The notes: generated by a model from the sequence alone, not told the origin. Positions 36,872-46,449 are shown, numbered from the stretch's first letter. The stretch is DNA of 64,000 bases from DASREM01 sp035652095 (GCA_035652095.1 DASREM010000003.1:1-64000), one strand, 5' to 3'. Program-made: numbers and translations.

Positions 36872-37360
36872 GTGACTACTTCGTATTGCGAAATCGAATC
36901 TCCGATCGGCCCTCTGCTGCTGGTGGCGGACGGCGGTGGCTTACGGCAAGTTCATTTCTGCAACGGGCGCCATCCGGCGAAACCGGATTCGTCCTGGGAA
37001 CAGAATCCCAAGGCGCTCCGGGAAACCATTCGCCAACTGAAGGCCTACTTTGCTGGCACACTGCAGAATTTCGACATAACTCTCTCTCCTCAGGGCACCA
37101 GTTTCCAGCTGGAAGTCTGGAAACGTTTGCGCGAGATTCCTTATGGCGAAACCATTTCGTACGGGGAACTGGCCCGGCGCATCGGAAATCCCAATGCGTC
37201 TCGCGCGGTGGGATTGGCGAACGGTTCGAATCCCATTCCCATCATCATTCCGTGTCACCGGGTAATCGGGAGTAACGGCAAACTGACCGGTTATGGCGGC
37301 GGCCTGCCGATCAAAGAGAAACTGCTGGCCCTGGAACGCCGCCAACTGCAACTGCTGTAG
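36872..37360 (+). CDS. ogt: Methylated-DNA--protein-cysteine methyltransferase
   Basis: A 162-residue suicidal O6-methylguanine repair protein. The acceptor motif PCHRV is in IIIPCHRVIGSNGKLTGYGG; the Arg finger and helix are in PYGETISYGELARRIGNPNA-type sequence. The start is a GTG with AAGGA 6 nt before it. It is 12 bp after the ada-alkA gene, so they form an adaptive-response operon. Confidence 0.95.
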   Translation: MTTSYCEIESPIGPLLLVADGGGLRQVHFCNGRHPAKPDSSWEQNPKALRETIRQLKAYFAGTLQNFDITLSPQGTSFQLEVWKRLREIPYGETISYGELARRIGNPNASRAVGLANGSNPIPIIIPCHRVIGSNGKLTGYGGGLPIKEKLLALERRQLQLL

Positions 37361-37449
37361 CCGCAACGCGTAGCGGCAGGCCACCTCGGCGGCCGGGCCA
37401 GCGCTGCTGGATTGGCCCATCTCGCGCGCTGCCGCGAGCTCCGCTCGCC

Positions 37450-37472
37450 GGACAGCCGAGGGCTGGCTGTCC
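37450..37472. repeat. Palindromic intergenic hairpin
   Basis: GGACAGCC (37450-37457) and GGCTGTCC (37465-37472) form an 8-bp stem with a 7-nt loop. It lies in a 261-bp GC-rich gap after ogt and is not followed by a T-tract, so it looks like a dispersed palindrome rather than a terminator. Confidence 0.45.
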
Positions 37473-37621
37473 CTACGCACGACGCAAGAACGCGAAAGAG
37501 CGCCGGCTCGGCCCTGTGAGCCTCTCAGACTGACCCCCTGCGGCGAACCCGGCAGCCCCGCAGCAAATCCTGATAACATAGGGTCAAAGCGTGGGAACTC
37601 CTGCATCTAAACAACAGTGAT

Positions 37622-38206
37622 ATGAAGACGCACACCCTTGCAGCCTTGCTTTTTTTGACCCTTATAGGCGCCGCAGCCGCGCAGGACACGAATTCCGCCC
37701 TGAAGCCGCCCAAGGGCGCCCAGGTCGCCATCGTGGTTTTTGAAGATTTGCAGTGCCCCGACTGCCGGCGCGCGGCTCCCCTGGTCGCCGAAGCAGGACG
37801 CACCTATAAAATTCCCGTCGTTCGCCATGATTATCCGCTGCCCATGCATAGCTGGTCATTCCAGGCGGCGGTGATCGCCCGTTATTTTGATTCTCACTCG
37901 CGCCAGCTCGGGTACGAATACCGCGACTACATTTTTCAGCACCAGCCGGAAATTACCCCGGAAAACCTTCGCAGCTTCGCTGACAAGTTCGCCGCCGAGC
38001 ACAAAACGCCTCTACCTTTCGTGGTCGATCCCCAGGGCAAGTTGGCGGCGGAAGTGAATGCCGACAAGGACCTGGGCACGCGTCTCGGCCTCGAGCACAC
38101 GCCCACGATCTATGTCGTCAGCAACAAAACTACGGGTAAGCCATTTGTTGAGGTAGTGGATCGCACGCAGCTATTCCAGTTGATCGACGCCATGAAGGGC
38201 GAATAA
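37622..38206 (+). CDS. Periplasmic DsbA/thioredoxin-fold protein
   Basis: A 194-residue exported thiol oxidoreductase. It has a signal peptide ending near AAAAQ, then the thioredoxin core VAIVVFEDLQCPDCRRAAPL with a CPDC active site, a helical insertion and the cis-Pro loop GLEHTPTIYVVS. This is the DsbA/DsbG-like thioredoxin_4 layout. CPDC differs from the strongly oxidising CPHC of DsbA. It probably acts on envelope disulfides. No partner DsbB/VKOR is nearby. Confidence 0.88.
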   Translation: MKTHTLAALLFLTLIGAAAAQDTNSALKPPKGAQVAIVVFEDLQCPDCRRAAPLVAEAGRTYKIPVVRHDYPLPMHSWSFQAAVIARYFDSHSRQLGYEYRDYIFQHQPEITPENLRSFADKFAAEHKTPLPFVVDPQGKLAAEVNADKDLGTRLGLEHTPTIYVVSNKTTGKPFVEVVDRTQLFQLIDAMKGE

Positions 38207-38215
38207 GGGTTCCGT

Positions 38216-39607
38216 TTATGGCTGCGAGTAATTCGACCTTCTGATGAATTGCCCCGCTGCCTTGCGCCCTACGAAGCGATCTTTCTCGACCACCACTTCT
38301 CCGCGGGAAAGCACAACCTCGGGCATGCCGGTTACTTCGATGCCTTCAAACATCGAGTAGTCGACCCGCATGTGATGATTGGCGGCGCTAATGACGTGCT
38401 TGCGCTGCGGATCAAAGATGACCAGGTCGGCATCACTCCCCACCGCGATGCTGCCCTTTCTTGGATAGAGCCCGAAGAGCTTCGCCGGCGTGGTGGAGAC
38501 GAGTTCCACAAAGCGGTTGACGCTGAAACGTCCCGCCGCTACTCCGCCGGAGTAGATCAAGCTCATGCGGTGCTCGATACCCGGCCCTCCATTGGGGATT
38601 TTCGTGAAATCATCTCGCCCTAGTTCTTTCTGCTCCTTGAAGCAGAACGGGCAATGGTCGGTCGAGACGACTTGCAGATGATCCTGCTTCAGCCCATTCC
38701 AAAGTTTCTCCTGATGCCACTTCTCGCGTAAGGGAGGAGTAAAGACGTATTTCGCTCCTTCGAATCCAGGCACATTGAAGTTGTCGATGGAAAGGTAGAG
38801 ATACTGCGGGCAAGTCTCACCGTAAACAGGCAGCCCGCGGTCGCGGGCCTCGCGGACCTTCTCCAAGGCGTCATTACAGCTCATGTGCACGATATAAACC
38901 GGGGCCCCCGCCATTTCCGCCAGGGCAATCGCGCGGCCAGTGGCTTCCGCCTCCGCTGTTGTGGGTCGCGTCAAAGCGTGATATTTGGGCGCTTTCTTCC
39001 CTTCCGCCAAGGCTTGCTGCACGATGACATCAATGGCTCCGCCATTCTCCGCGTGCATGCAGACCAGTCCGCCGTTCTGTCCCGTGGCTCGAAGAGCTTT
39101 GAAAATGCTGGCGTCGTCCAGCATGAAAACACCGGGATAGGCCATGAACAGCTTGAAACTGGTAACACCTTCGCGCACCAGCGCGTTCATCTCGTCAAGT
39201 TGAGCGCTGCCCAGATCGGTGATGATGCAATGAAATGAGTAATCGCAGACCGCCTTGCCGTCTGCCTTCTTCATCCAGGTGTCAAACGCGGTTCGCAGTG
39301 TCTGGCCCTTGTACTGGATGGCGAAATCGATCAGCGTGGTCGTCCCTCCAAACGCAGCGGCTCGCGTTCCAGTCTCAAAGTCATCCGCGCTGGTGGTTCC
39401 ACCAAAAGGCATGTCGAGATGCGTGTGAACGTCAATCCCGCCCGGCAGAACTAACCTGCCGGCCGCCTCGATGATCTTGCCGGCGTTCTCGCGCGGCAGG
39501 CTCTGTCCGATGGCAGCGATCTTGCCGTCCGTGATAGCGACGTCTGCTGTGTAGCTATCGGTGGCAGTCACCACACGCCCATTCGCGATGATCGTGTTAA
39601 AGCCCAT
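38216..39607 (-). CDS. hydA: Dihydropyrimidinase / D-hydantoinase
   Basis: A 463-residue amidohydrolase that opens cyclic ureides (dihydrouracil, dihydrothymine, hydantoins). The binuclear zinc site is complete: HTHLDMPFGG, the carboxylated Lys in GVTSFKLFMAYPGV, His in CMHAENGG and YIVHMSCN, and Asp in STDHCPFC. Length is typical. It is divergent from the LLM oxidoreductase, with 83 bp between. Together with the NCS1 permease and the beta-ureidopropionase-like gene it forms a catabolic set for pyrimidines or hydantoins. Confidence 0.95.
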   Translation of the reverse strand: MGFNTIIANGRVVTATDSYTADVAITDGKIAAIGQSLPRENAGKIIEAAGRLVLPGGIDVHTHLDMPFGGTTSADDFETGTRAAAFGGTTTLIDFAIQYKGQTLRTAFDTWMKKADGKAVCDYSFHCIITDLGSAQLDEMNALVREGVTSFKLFMAYPGVFMLDDASIFKALRATGQNGGLVCMHAENGGAIDVIVQQALAEGKKAPKYHALTRPTTAEAEATGRAIALAEMAGAPVYIVHMSCNDALEKVREARDRGLPVYGETCPQYLYLSIDNFNVPGFEGAKYVFTPPLREKWHQEKLWNGLKQDHLQVVSTDHCPFCFKEQKELGRDDFTKIPNGGPGIEHRMSLIYSGGVAAGRFSVNRFVELVSTTPAKLFGLYPRKGSIAVGSDADLVIFDPQRKHVISAANHHMRVDYSMFEGIEVTGMPEVVLSRGEVVVEKDRFVGRKAAGQFIRRSNYSQP

Positions 39608-39690
39608 TCGGTCTCTCCTTGACTTGGCAGAGCAGGATTCTATGCTAAACTCGCCGCCCTGACATACTGGCGGGAAGGCCGGAGGATGGC

Positions 39691-40695
39691 ATGCAGTTCG
39701 GTATCACCATAAAACCCGACATGCCGGTAGAGCGGATCGTCGCCCTCACGAGACAAGCTGAATCGGCAGGCTTTGAATACGGATGGATCTTTGATTCTCA
39801 CGTGTTGTGGCTCGAGCCTTATCCCCTGCTGACGTTGATGGCGATCAACACGAAAACAATGCGCCTCGGCACCTGCGTGACCAATCCCGCGGTGCGCGAC
39901 ATCACGGTGACTTCCAGCTTGTTTGCAACCCTGAACTTGATTTCCGGGGGCCGCATGCAGCTTGGCATCGGTCGCGGGGACAGCTCCCGCCGAGTGCTGG
40001 GTAAGAAGCCGACTACCTCTGACCGACTCGCGGAATCCATCGAGCACTTCCGCAAGCTGACTGCCGGCGAAGCGGTGGAGTATGAAGGACAGTCTACCCG
40101 CCTTACGTGGGCGAAGGGCTCTCCGCCCGTCTGGGTTGCGGGCTATGGCCCTAAAGTTCTGGAGCTTGCCGGCAGGATGGCCGATGGAGTGATTCTCCAG
40201 TTTGCCGATCCTGACCTGATTTCATGGTGCCTCGGCTTCGTCAGGAAGGGCGCGAAAACAGCGGGCCGAAACACCGACGCAATTGAAGTGATTGCCGCTG
40301 CCCCAGCCTGGGTTTCGCATGATCTGGACCTCGCGCGCCAGCATGTGCGCTGGTTCCCTGCCCTGGTGTCAAACCATGTTGTAGACCTGGTATCGCGCTA
40401 CAAGCCAGAAGATCTCCCGCCGGCGCTGACCTCCTATATCCGCCACCGCAGTGGATATGACTATCTTCATCACTGTAAGGTCGGTAGCGATAACGCCAGC
40501 TTTGTCTCCGATGATGTGACCGATCGCTTCTGCCTGATAGGGCCGGCAGAAGCGCACATCGAAAAGTTACGCGCCCTGGCGAAAGCCGGAGTCACACAAT
40601 TCAATCTGTATCTCATGAGCGGGGAGGAAGAAGCCACCCTCGAGCATTATCGAAGTAACATTTTGCCGGCGTTTAAGCATGTTGCGAAAGCATGA
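39691..40695 (+). CDS. LLM-class flavin-dependent oxidoreductase (TIGR03842-like)
   Basis: A 334-residue luciferase-like monooxygenase-fold protein. Visible blocks are QFGITIKPDMPVERIVALTR, SHVLWLEPYPLLTLMAINT, GGRMQLGIGRGDSSRRVLGK and PPVWVAGYGPKVLELAGRMA. It most resembles the F420/FMN-dependent family labelled TIGR03842, which from general knowledge often sits with hydantoinase, NCS1 permease and carbon-nitrogen hydrolase genes, as here. It might act on the pyrimidine/hydantoin ring before or beside the hydrolases. The cofactor (F420 or FMN) is undecided. Confidence 0.9.
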   Translation: MQFGITIKPDMPVERIVALTRQAESAGFEYGWIFDSHVLWLEPYPLLTLMAINTKTMRLGTCVTNPAVRDITVTSSLFATLNLISGGRMQLGIGRGDSSRRVLGKKPTTSDRLAESIEHFRKLTAGEAVEYEGQSTRLTWAKGSPPVWVAGYGPKVLELAGRMADGVILQFADPDLISWCLGFVRKGAKTAGRNTDAIEVIAAAPAWVSHDLDLARQHVRWFPALVSNHVVDLVSRYKPEDLPPALTSYIRHRSGYDYLHHCKVGSDNASFVSDDVTDRFCLIGPAEAHIEKLRALAKAGVTQFNLYLMSGEEEATLEHYRSNILPAFKHVAKA

Positions 40696-40704
40696 ATCGC
40701 GGCA

Positions 40705-42144
40705 CTATTGTCTTGAGGCCTCGACCATCACCTGCTTCGGTCGCCGCACTTTCATCAATAAATAATAGACCCCGAACGCAATGGCAAAGCCAATAAACCA
40801 AGAGTAATCGTAGAACGCACGAAGAGACGGTACCGCGAGGCCTATCAGGGCTGTACCCGCGCCCGCGCATAGCGCGGCGATCGCCATCCAGTTGAAACCG
40901 TTGGCATACTCATACTGCCGGCCGCGAAGATACAAGTCCTCCACCTGCAGGCTGCGTCGCCGAATCACGTAGTAGTCGCAGATCATGATGCCTGCAACCG
41001 GGCCAAGAAATGCTGCGTATCCGCCCAGCCATCCCAGGATGAATGTCTTGTAGTTGGCCAGCAATTTCCATGGCATCAAGACAATTCCCATCCCGCAGGT
41101 GATGACTCCGCCGCCTCGAAAACTGATCTTCCGCGGCCATAGATTGGAAAAGTCGTTTGCCGGCGAAACCACGTTGGCGCCAATGTTCACATTCAAGGTC
41201 GCCAGCAGGATCGCAATCAGGGAGATCGCCACCGCTACCGGAGAATGGAAGCGGCCCAGCAACTGCACCGGATCCCAGATCGCCGCGCCGTAGATCACCA
41301 CCGTCGCAGACGTCACCAGGATTCCAATCAGCGAGTAGAGCGTCATCGTGGTTGGCAAAGCGAGCGCCTGTCCAATGACCTGTTGTCTCTGGCTGCGAGC
41401 GAACCGGCTGAAGTCAGGAATATTCAGAGATACGGTTGCCCAGAAACCGACGGTGCCGTTTAACGCCGGGATCAGGAATTTGAAAAACTCCTGGGAATTA
41501 GAAAATCGCGAGCGTGCGGACAGCATCGGTCCAAACCCACCCGCGGCGCGGTATGCCCATGCCAGGAGCAGTACTCCCACCCCCAGCAGCACCGGGGCGC
41601 TGATCCCCTGCAGAATACGAATGTACTCAATTCCCTTCAGAATCACTGCAAGGTTAAGCAGCCAGAAAAGCAGAAAGCACAGGGCTGCTCCATGAGGAAC
41701 GCGGGCCCATTCCGGCACCAGAGTCGCGAATAAAGAATTGATCGCTTCTCCGCCGATCCAGGTCTGGATTCCGAACCATCCACATGCAACCAGCGCACGC
41801 AATACAGCAGCGACATTGGCGCCCAGCACTCCGAACGAAGCTCGGGCCAGCACCGGGAACGGAATGCCGTATCGCGTTCCGGGATGCGAATTCAAAAGCA
41901 TGGGGATCAGTACGATCGAGTTCCCGATAAACACGGTCGCAACCGCCTGCTTCCAATCCATGCCGCCCTGGATGAGTCCGGCCGCCAACATGTAAGTCAG
42001 AATGTTGACTGACATCGAAACCCACAGCGCTGCGAAGTTGTACGTGCCCCAGGTGCGCCGCTTGATGTCACTCGGCGCCAGGTCCGGGTTATACAGAGGG
42101 CTGGATTCGATCTGTGCAGAAGTCGACGGTTGGGGTGCGCTCAT
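40705..42144 (-). CDS. NCS1-family nucleobase/hydantoin:cation symporter
   Basis: A 479-residue 12-TM permease. It has the NCS1 signature regions LAPSDIKRRTWGTYNFAALW at the N-terminus, LNSHPGTRYGIPFPVLARAS in TM3, FGIQTWIGGEAINSLF and NIGANVVSPANDFSNLWPRK. Likely substrates are uracil, allantoin or hydantoins. It is 2 nt downstream of the amidase gene and convergent with the LLM gene (9 bp apart). Confidence 0.95.
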   Translation of the reverse strand: MSAPQPSTSAQIESSPLYNPDLAPSDIKRRTWGTYNFAALWVSMSVNILTYMLAAGLIQGGMDWKQAVATVFIGNSIVLIPMLLNSHPGTRYGIPFPVLARASFGVLGANVAAVLRALVACGWFGIQTWIGGEAINSLFATLVPEWARVPHGAALCFLLFWLLNLAVILKGIEYIRILQGISAPVLLGVGVLLLAWAYRAAGGFGPMLSARSRFSNSQEFFKFLIPALNGTVGFWATVSLNIPDFSRFARSQRQQVIGQALALPTTMTLYSLIGILVTSATVVIYGAAIWDPVQLLGRFHSPVAVAISLIAILLATLNVNIGANVVSPANDFSNLWPRKISFRGGGVITCGMGIVLMPWKLLANYKTFILGWLGGYAAFLGPVAGIMICDYYVIRRRSLQVEDLYLRGRQYEYANGFNWMAIAALCAGAGTALIGLAVPSLRAFYDYSWFIGFAIAFGVYYLLMKVRRPKQVMVEASRQ

Positions 42145-42146
42145 GA

Positions 42147-43040
42147 TCAGTCGGCGGCCGTGGCTCGTCCGGTCTGTGCGGTTAGAGGCCCATACGACTC
42201 CGGCCGCCGGTCACGGAAAAATTGCCACACTTTGCGTACCTCGGCAATCATGTCGAGATCGAGGTCGGCCACCACTACTTCGTCTTTGTCCCTGCTTGCC
42301 TGGGCGATGATTTTGCCGCGCGGGTTGCAAAAATAGCTCTTTCCATAGAACTCCCCGATGCTCCAGGGCTTCTCGGTCCCGACCCGGTTGATGGCTCCAA
42401 CAAAGTATCCATTGGCGACCGCGTGCGCGGGTTGCTCCAGTTCCCACAAGTATTCCGAAAGCCCTGCGACCGTGGCTGACGGATTGAAGACGATCTCCGC
42501 TCCATTCAACCCCAGCACGCGGGCACCTTCCGGGAAATGACGGTCGTAGCAGATGTACACACCGACGCGAGCATACTTCGTCTGGAACACAGGGTAGCCA
42601 AGATCGCCAGGCGTGAAATAGAACTTTTCCCAGAATCCGGGATGGCAATGAGGAATGTGGTGCTTGCGATACTTGCCAAGGTAAGTTCCGTCCGCATCGA
42701 TCACGGCAGCGGTATTGAAATAGACGCCCGGCATTTGCTCTTCGTAGACGGGAATCACCATGACCATGCCATGCTTTGCGGCAATGCTGCGCATCATCTG
42801 CGTTGTCGGGCCGTCGGGAACGCGCTCGGTGAGGTCATACCAGCGCGACTGCTGCTCGGCGCAAAAGTACGGGCCATAAAACAGTTCCTGCAGGCACAAC
42901 ACCTGGGTACCTTGTTGCGCCGCCTGCTCGATCAGTGCAACGTGCTTGTCAATCATTGCTTTCTTGATCTCAGGCAACGGGCGATCCGCACTGACAGCAT
43001 TGCTAGCTTGAATCAATCCACAGCGCACGATTCGGGACAT
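42147..43040 (-). CDS. Nitrilase-superfamily amidohydrolase, beta-ureidopropionase-like
   Basis: A 297-residue carbon-nitrogen hydrolase with the intact Glu-Lys-Cys triad: E in CLQELFYGPYF, K in GKYRKHHIPH, C in GVYICYDRHFPEGARVLG. The N-carbamoyl-beta-alanine amidohydrolase type is favoured by neighbours (dihydropyrimidinase and NCS1 permease) and by HIPHCHPGFWEKFYFTPGDL. The ATG at 43040 follows GAGGTG; the longest reading would add 48 residues from noncoding sequence. It would finish ring degradation, releasing CO2, ammonia and a beta-amino acid. Confidence 0.93.
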   Translation of the reverse strand: MSRIVRCGLIQASNAVSADRPLPEIKKAMIDKHVALIEQAAQQGTQVLCLQELFYGPYFCAEQQSRWYDLTERVPDGPTTQMMRSIAAKHGMVMVIPVYEEQMPGVYFNTAAVIDADGTYLGKYRKHHIPHCHPGFWEKFYFTPGDLGYPVFQTKYARVGVYICYDRHFPEGARVLGLNGAEIVFNPSATVAGLSEYLWELEQPAHAVANGYFVGAINRVGTEKPWSIGEFYGKSYFCNPRGKIIAQASRDKDEVVVADLDLDMIAEVRKVWQFFRDRRPESYGPLTAQTGRATAAD

Positions 43041-43190
43041 GGACACCTCTGAGCCAAAATGGTCGGTCAATAGTACAACTTCCCGGTGGGGTGAGCACGG
43101 TTCCCAAAGCACGTGAATCGGGCTCCATGCAGCCGGATTTCCGCTCGCACTACTTAGTCTTGCCGGGTATTCGACGAATGGCACCGCCAG

Positions 43191-45554
43191 CTAGTGTCGT
43201 CTGCCCCAGTGAAATTCGATTCGCGCCACCATCTCGCGCGGCCGCCCGATATGGTCGCCTGAAAACACGCTGCGAAAGTTATATAGGTAAAACCGGTTGG
43301 TCAGATTGTTGACTCCCACCTGAACGGAAATGGGGTGGGTTGATTCGCGGAAGAAATCCATTCCGCCCACCACATCCAGAATGTTTCGGGGCTTGATGCG
43401 CAGGCGCCGGGGATCGAGAACGTCCTGGATTCGGGGATCGAACGAAGACAAATCGGCAGGATCGAAGTGGGAGGGGATGCCACTGTCATAACGAGCATTA
43501 AGGGTTCCCCAGGCTCCTGACTTATGCGTATAGGTGACGCCGAGTTGGCCTTCGTTACGCTCGTCCTGATCGCCGGGAAATTTTCCAGCCGTGAATTCGC
43601 CGGCATCGCCCTCTTCACTTTCAAGAAACAGCCCACCCACAATCGGGCCGGAAACTGTCGATCGCGCGTTGGCATAACTAAGGTATGCCCGCAGGCCATC
43701 GAATGGAGATGCATCCAGGCGCAACTCGGTGCCGCGAATGTCCGATCCGGTCAGCTGCACCGGAAATACGATCGCCGTCTCAAACAGTTGTTCATCGTCA
43801 ACAGAATTCTTGATGTTCTTGATGTAATGCACTACGCCCAGTTGCAGCCACTTCCCCAGTTGCTGCTGAAAGCCGAACTGGTATTGGTTCTGCCGCTCGC
43901 CGCTCAGGGCGCGCTGATCTTTCGGGTCGGTCGATAGTTGTGCTGTTTCCGGAGATGTTGCCAGCAATAAGTTCTCCAGCGGCAGAATCTGGTAGAGCCG
44001 GTTATACGACGCGTGCAGGGTCGTGCCCGTGCGGACGATGTGGTAGGCGAGACCAAGGCGAGGGCTAATTGCATTGTCATGGACGACCAGGTCGGGGTGG
44101 TCCCAGCGAAGGCCAATATCAGCGACGAGATGTTCAGTAACTCGAATACGACCCTGCACGTAAGAAGAAAGTAAAGATCCGGCGCGACTGCCGCGGAAGC
44201 GAAATGGATCTCCGAGCGTAAACTCTGCGACGGGTGATTCGGGATCGACATCGGCGGCATCGGTGACCGCCAGGGTGAACCGCTCGGTAAGTGGAACACG
44301 GCGGGCCTCCAGCCCTGTCTTTAACGACAGCCACTTCCATTCCCGATCCAGGTTGCCCCGAACTCCCTCATTGCGAAGTCGGCGGTTCTGATCCAGGTAG
44401 AAAGGCTTGGCCGTGAATCCGGGATCGAGCAGGCGCGCGCTGGAAGATCGTCGGAACAAAACCACGTCGCCGGTGGTGGAGTTGCTGAAGGTGTGTACCC
44501 AGCTCAACGCCTCGTAGTCGGCACGCAATTCCTGGCGCTGGCGCTGCCCTTCCTCTTGCTGCTCGGCGAGGTTCGGCACTTGAAAATCCGTGCCATCTGC
44601 TGCCAGGGTCAGATGAAGGGCTCCCTTGGGTGACGGCGACCAATCGAAGCGGCCGAAAAGGTGCGCCAACCCACCTTCGTTACGCAAATTTGCGATCTCT
44701 GGAGGATCGAGGAAACGGCTACTGCGGCTCACATCTGCGCTGAGGAATAGGCCAACGTTCCGGGCGTGGCCTCCAATTTCCAGGTCGAGCGCTCGGCTGT
44801 CGAACGATCCTCCGGAGAATGCAACGTTGCCGTTCCATGGCATATCCAAACCAGATTTGCTTTGCAAATTGATGATTGCTGCAACGCGCTGCCCGTATTC
44901 GGCGGGTAAATTTCCGGTGATTACCTGGGTTGATCGCAGGTTCTCCGTGTCCGGTGGCGTAGCGAAGGTGCCGGTCATATTGTCGGAAATCGGAACCCCA
45001 TCCAGCACGTACTGCGGCTGGGCCTCGGATCCGCGCACGTGAAGCCGGCCATTCTCCTCAGGGACCACCCCGGGCACGGATTCAATGACCGCCGAAAGCT
45101 CGCTGACGGGTGGAGCGGCCGGCATTTTCTCTAATTGCTCTTCGTCAATGTCCACATGACTGCTGGAAACCCCAATGTCAGGAATGCCTTCAACCACCGT
45201 GATCTGCTGGTCAGACGAGATCCCCTTGAATTGGATATTGACCAACATGGGGGCCGGGTTGCGTAGCTGCCCGGAATACCTGGCTTCGGAGAAGCCCGGG
45301 GCCTCGATTCGCAACGTGAAGGCATTCATCGGCACAGAATCGAATCGATAGTGACCTTCTTCGTCGGTGCGTACACTGCGGTCATATCCGCCTTCCTCGC
45401 TCACCAGGTGAATGACCGCGTTTGGAATGACCGCGCCAGTTGGGTCGAACACAGAACCTTGAACTACCCCCGTGTCGCTGGTCCGCGAATCAGCATGTAG
45501 AGCAAGGGTCGCAATGAAGGTAAGAAGAAGGAAGAAACGCTTCCCAGTATTCAC
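43191..45554 (-). CDS. TonB-dependent receptor with N-terminal carboxypeptidase-regulatory-like domain
   Basis: A 787-residue outer-membrane transporter. After a signal peptide (FFLLLTFIATLALHADS) comes a CarboxypepD_reg-like beta-sandwich (TGVVQGSVFDPTGAVIPNAV), then a plug (PPVSELSAVIESVPGVVPEE, VRGSEAQPQYVLDGVPIS) and a 22-strand-type barrel ending in aromatic ARIEFHWGRRH. This layout is very common in Acidobacteria and Bacteroidetes for polymer or nutrient uptake. The start is a GTG with GGGGAG upstream; an ATG at 45578 adds eight residues. There is no SusD partner. The ligand is unknown. Confidence 0.93.
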   Translation of the reverse strand: MNTGKRFFLLLTFIATLALHADSRTSDTGVVQGSVFDPTGAVIPNAVIHLVSEEGGYDRSVRTDEEGHYRFDSVPMNAFTLRIEAPGFSEARYSGQLRNPAPMLVNIQFKGISSDQQITVVEGIPDIGVSSSHVDIDEEQLEKMPAAPPVSELSAVIESVPGVVPEENGRLHVRGSEAQPQYVLDGVPISDNMTGTFATPPDTENLRSTQVITGNLPAEYGQRVAAIINLQSKSGLDMPWNGNVAFSGGSFDSRALDLEIGGHARNVGLFLSADVSRSSRFLDPPEIANLRNEGGLAHLFGRFDWSPSPKGALHLTLAADGTDFQVPNLAEQQEEGQRQRQELRADYEALSWVHTFSNSTTGDVVLFRRSSSARLLDPGFTAKPFYLDQNRRLRNEGVRGNLDREWKWLSLKTGLEARRVPLTERFTLAVTDAADVDPESPVAEFTLGDPFRFRGSRAGSLLSSYVQGRIRVTEHLVADIGLRWDHPDLVVHDNAISPRLGLAYHIVRTGTTLHASYNRLYQILPLENLLLATSPETAQLSTDPKDQRALSGERQNQYQFGFQQQLGKWLQLGVVHYIKNIKNSVDDEQLFETAIVFPVQLTGSDIRGTELRLDASPFDGLRAYLSYANARSTVSGPIVGGLFLESEEGDAGEFTAGKFPGDQDERNEGQLGVTYTHKSGAWGTLNARYDSGIPSHFDPADLSSFDPRIQDVLDPRRLRIKPRNILDVVGGMDFFRESTHPISVQVGVNNLTNRFYLYNFRSVFSGDHIGRPREMVARIEFHWGRRH

Positions 45555-46110
45555 AGTCCGGCTCCCCCAAGGCGGCATCTGGTTATGAATTGCGGTGAAT
45601 CCTTAAAAAGCCTGATCAAACTCATTCACATGCAACGGAGAGCGAGCGAGTGTGCTGCCCGCTCCCCTGGATTGCTCCCCTAACGTCTAGTCAAGTTCGA
45701 AACCGCGTGACGCGCCTGAGTGTACGCCGATCACCCACTTCCAGATGATCTCGTAAAACGGCGGGTCGGAGCGCCATCCGGGTGCACGAAGTCCACCTGG
45801 CCAAGGAACGGACGCGGAAGATGCGATCGACGATTGGTCTCTCGCACATCACGGCCTGCACCGCTGGAACCGCAGTATACGGCGCATTGTTGTTCAGAGG
45901 GTATCGAAGTCCAGGATGGGATTACGCCCGCGTCGTGAAAAGCTAACGGGGGCATGTGCCCGTTCAATAACGAGTTACCGAAGGCAAGAACCCCGGAATT
46001 TTCCAGATTCTTCTCTTTAGATTTTGGGGGATTTCCAATTCTTCGGGCAATATTCCCCGAGTCTTTGGGTCAAGGCGAGTACTGCCAGCATGGAAGGCTA
46101 ATCCAGGAGT
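45555..46110. other. 556-bp intergenic region, no convincing gene
   Basis: It separates the TonB receptor from the PilZ gene, both on the minus strand, so it should hold the receptor's promoter. Two overlapping short ORFs on opposite strands (45720-45938 and 45731-45967) have no SD, no recognisable domain and improbable composition. A plus-strand frame ending near 45943 (from an ATG at 45821) encodes about 40 residues and is equally unsupported. Confidence 0.5.
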
Positions 46111-46449
46111 CTACTTCCCGGCTCCCGACAGTGTCTCGGTTATCGGACGGGCGCACTCAATGGCTATGGCATAAAGTCCGCTGGAATTCTGCCCTTCCAC
46201 TCGAACCACTTTGCCTTCTCCTGCCAGTTCGATCGGCCGGAACATGCGTGCGGCTGCCAAGGACATCGAAAATTGCAACGACCCGTCCAGCGGCAACGGG
46301 CAAGGCGCCTCCAGTAGCAAGCCGCCGACGCTCACGTTCCTGGTCGTGGCCTGAAAATCAGGCGCCAGGCCGGAAGATTTCACTTTTACCGGAACTCGCA
46401 GGTTGAAACGCTGGTGCCTTCGCTCCCGAGGATACGCCGAGTGGGCCAT
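46111..46449 (-). CDS. PilZ-domain protein (c-di-GMP receptor candidate)
   Basis: A 112-residue single-domain PilZ protein. The N-terminal Arg-rich c-di-GMP-binding motif is RERRHQRFNLRVPVKV, the second motif is NVSVGGLLLEAP (the family's (D/N)xSxxG). A strand-rich C-terminal half follows (GEGKVVRVEGQNSSGLYAIA). ATG at 46449 is chosen with GAGAGA upstream; ATG at 46470 is an alternative. A second PilZ protein is encoded at 47983, flanking the choice-of-anchor-D gene. Confidence 0.88.
   Translation of the reverse strand: MAHSAYPRERRHQRFNLRVPVKVKSSGLAPDFQATTRNVSVGGLLLEAPCPLPLDGSLQFSMSLAAARMFRPIELAGEGKVVRVEGQNSSGLYAIAIECARPITETLSGAGK

Noticed and set aside
45720..45967. Two overlapping short ORFs in the gap before the TonB receptor
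   Set aside because: Opposite strands over the same bases, no SD, no domain, improbable amino-acid composition.
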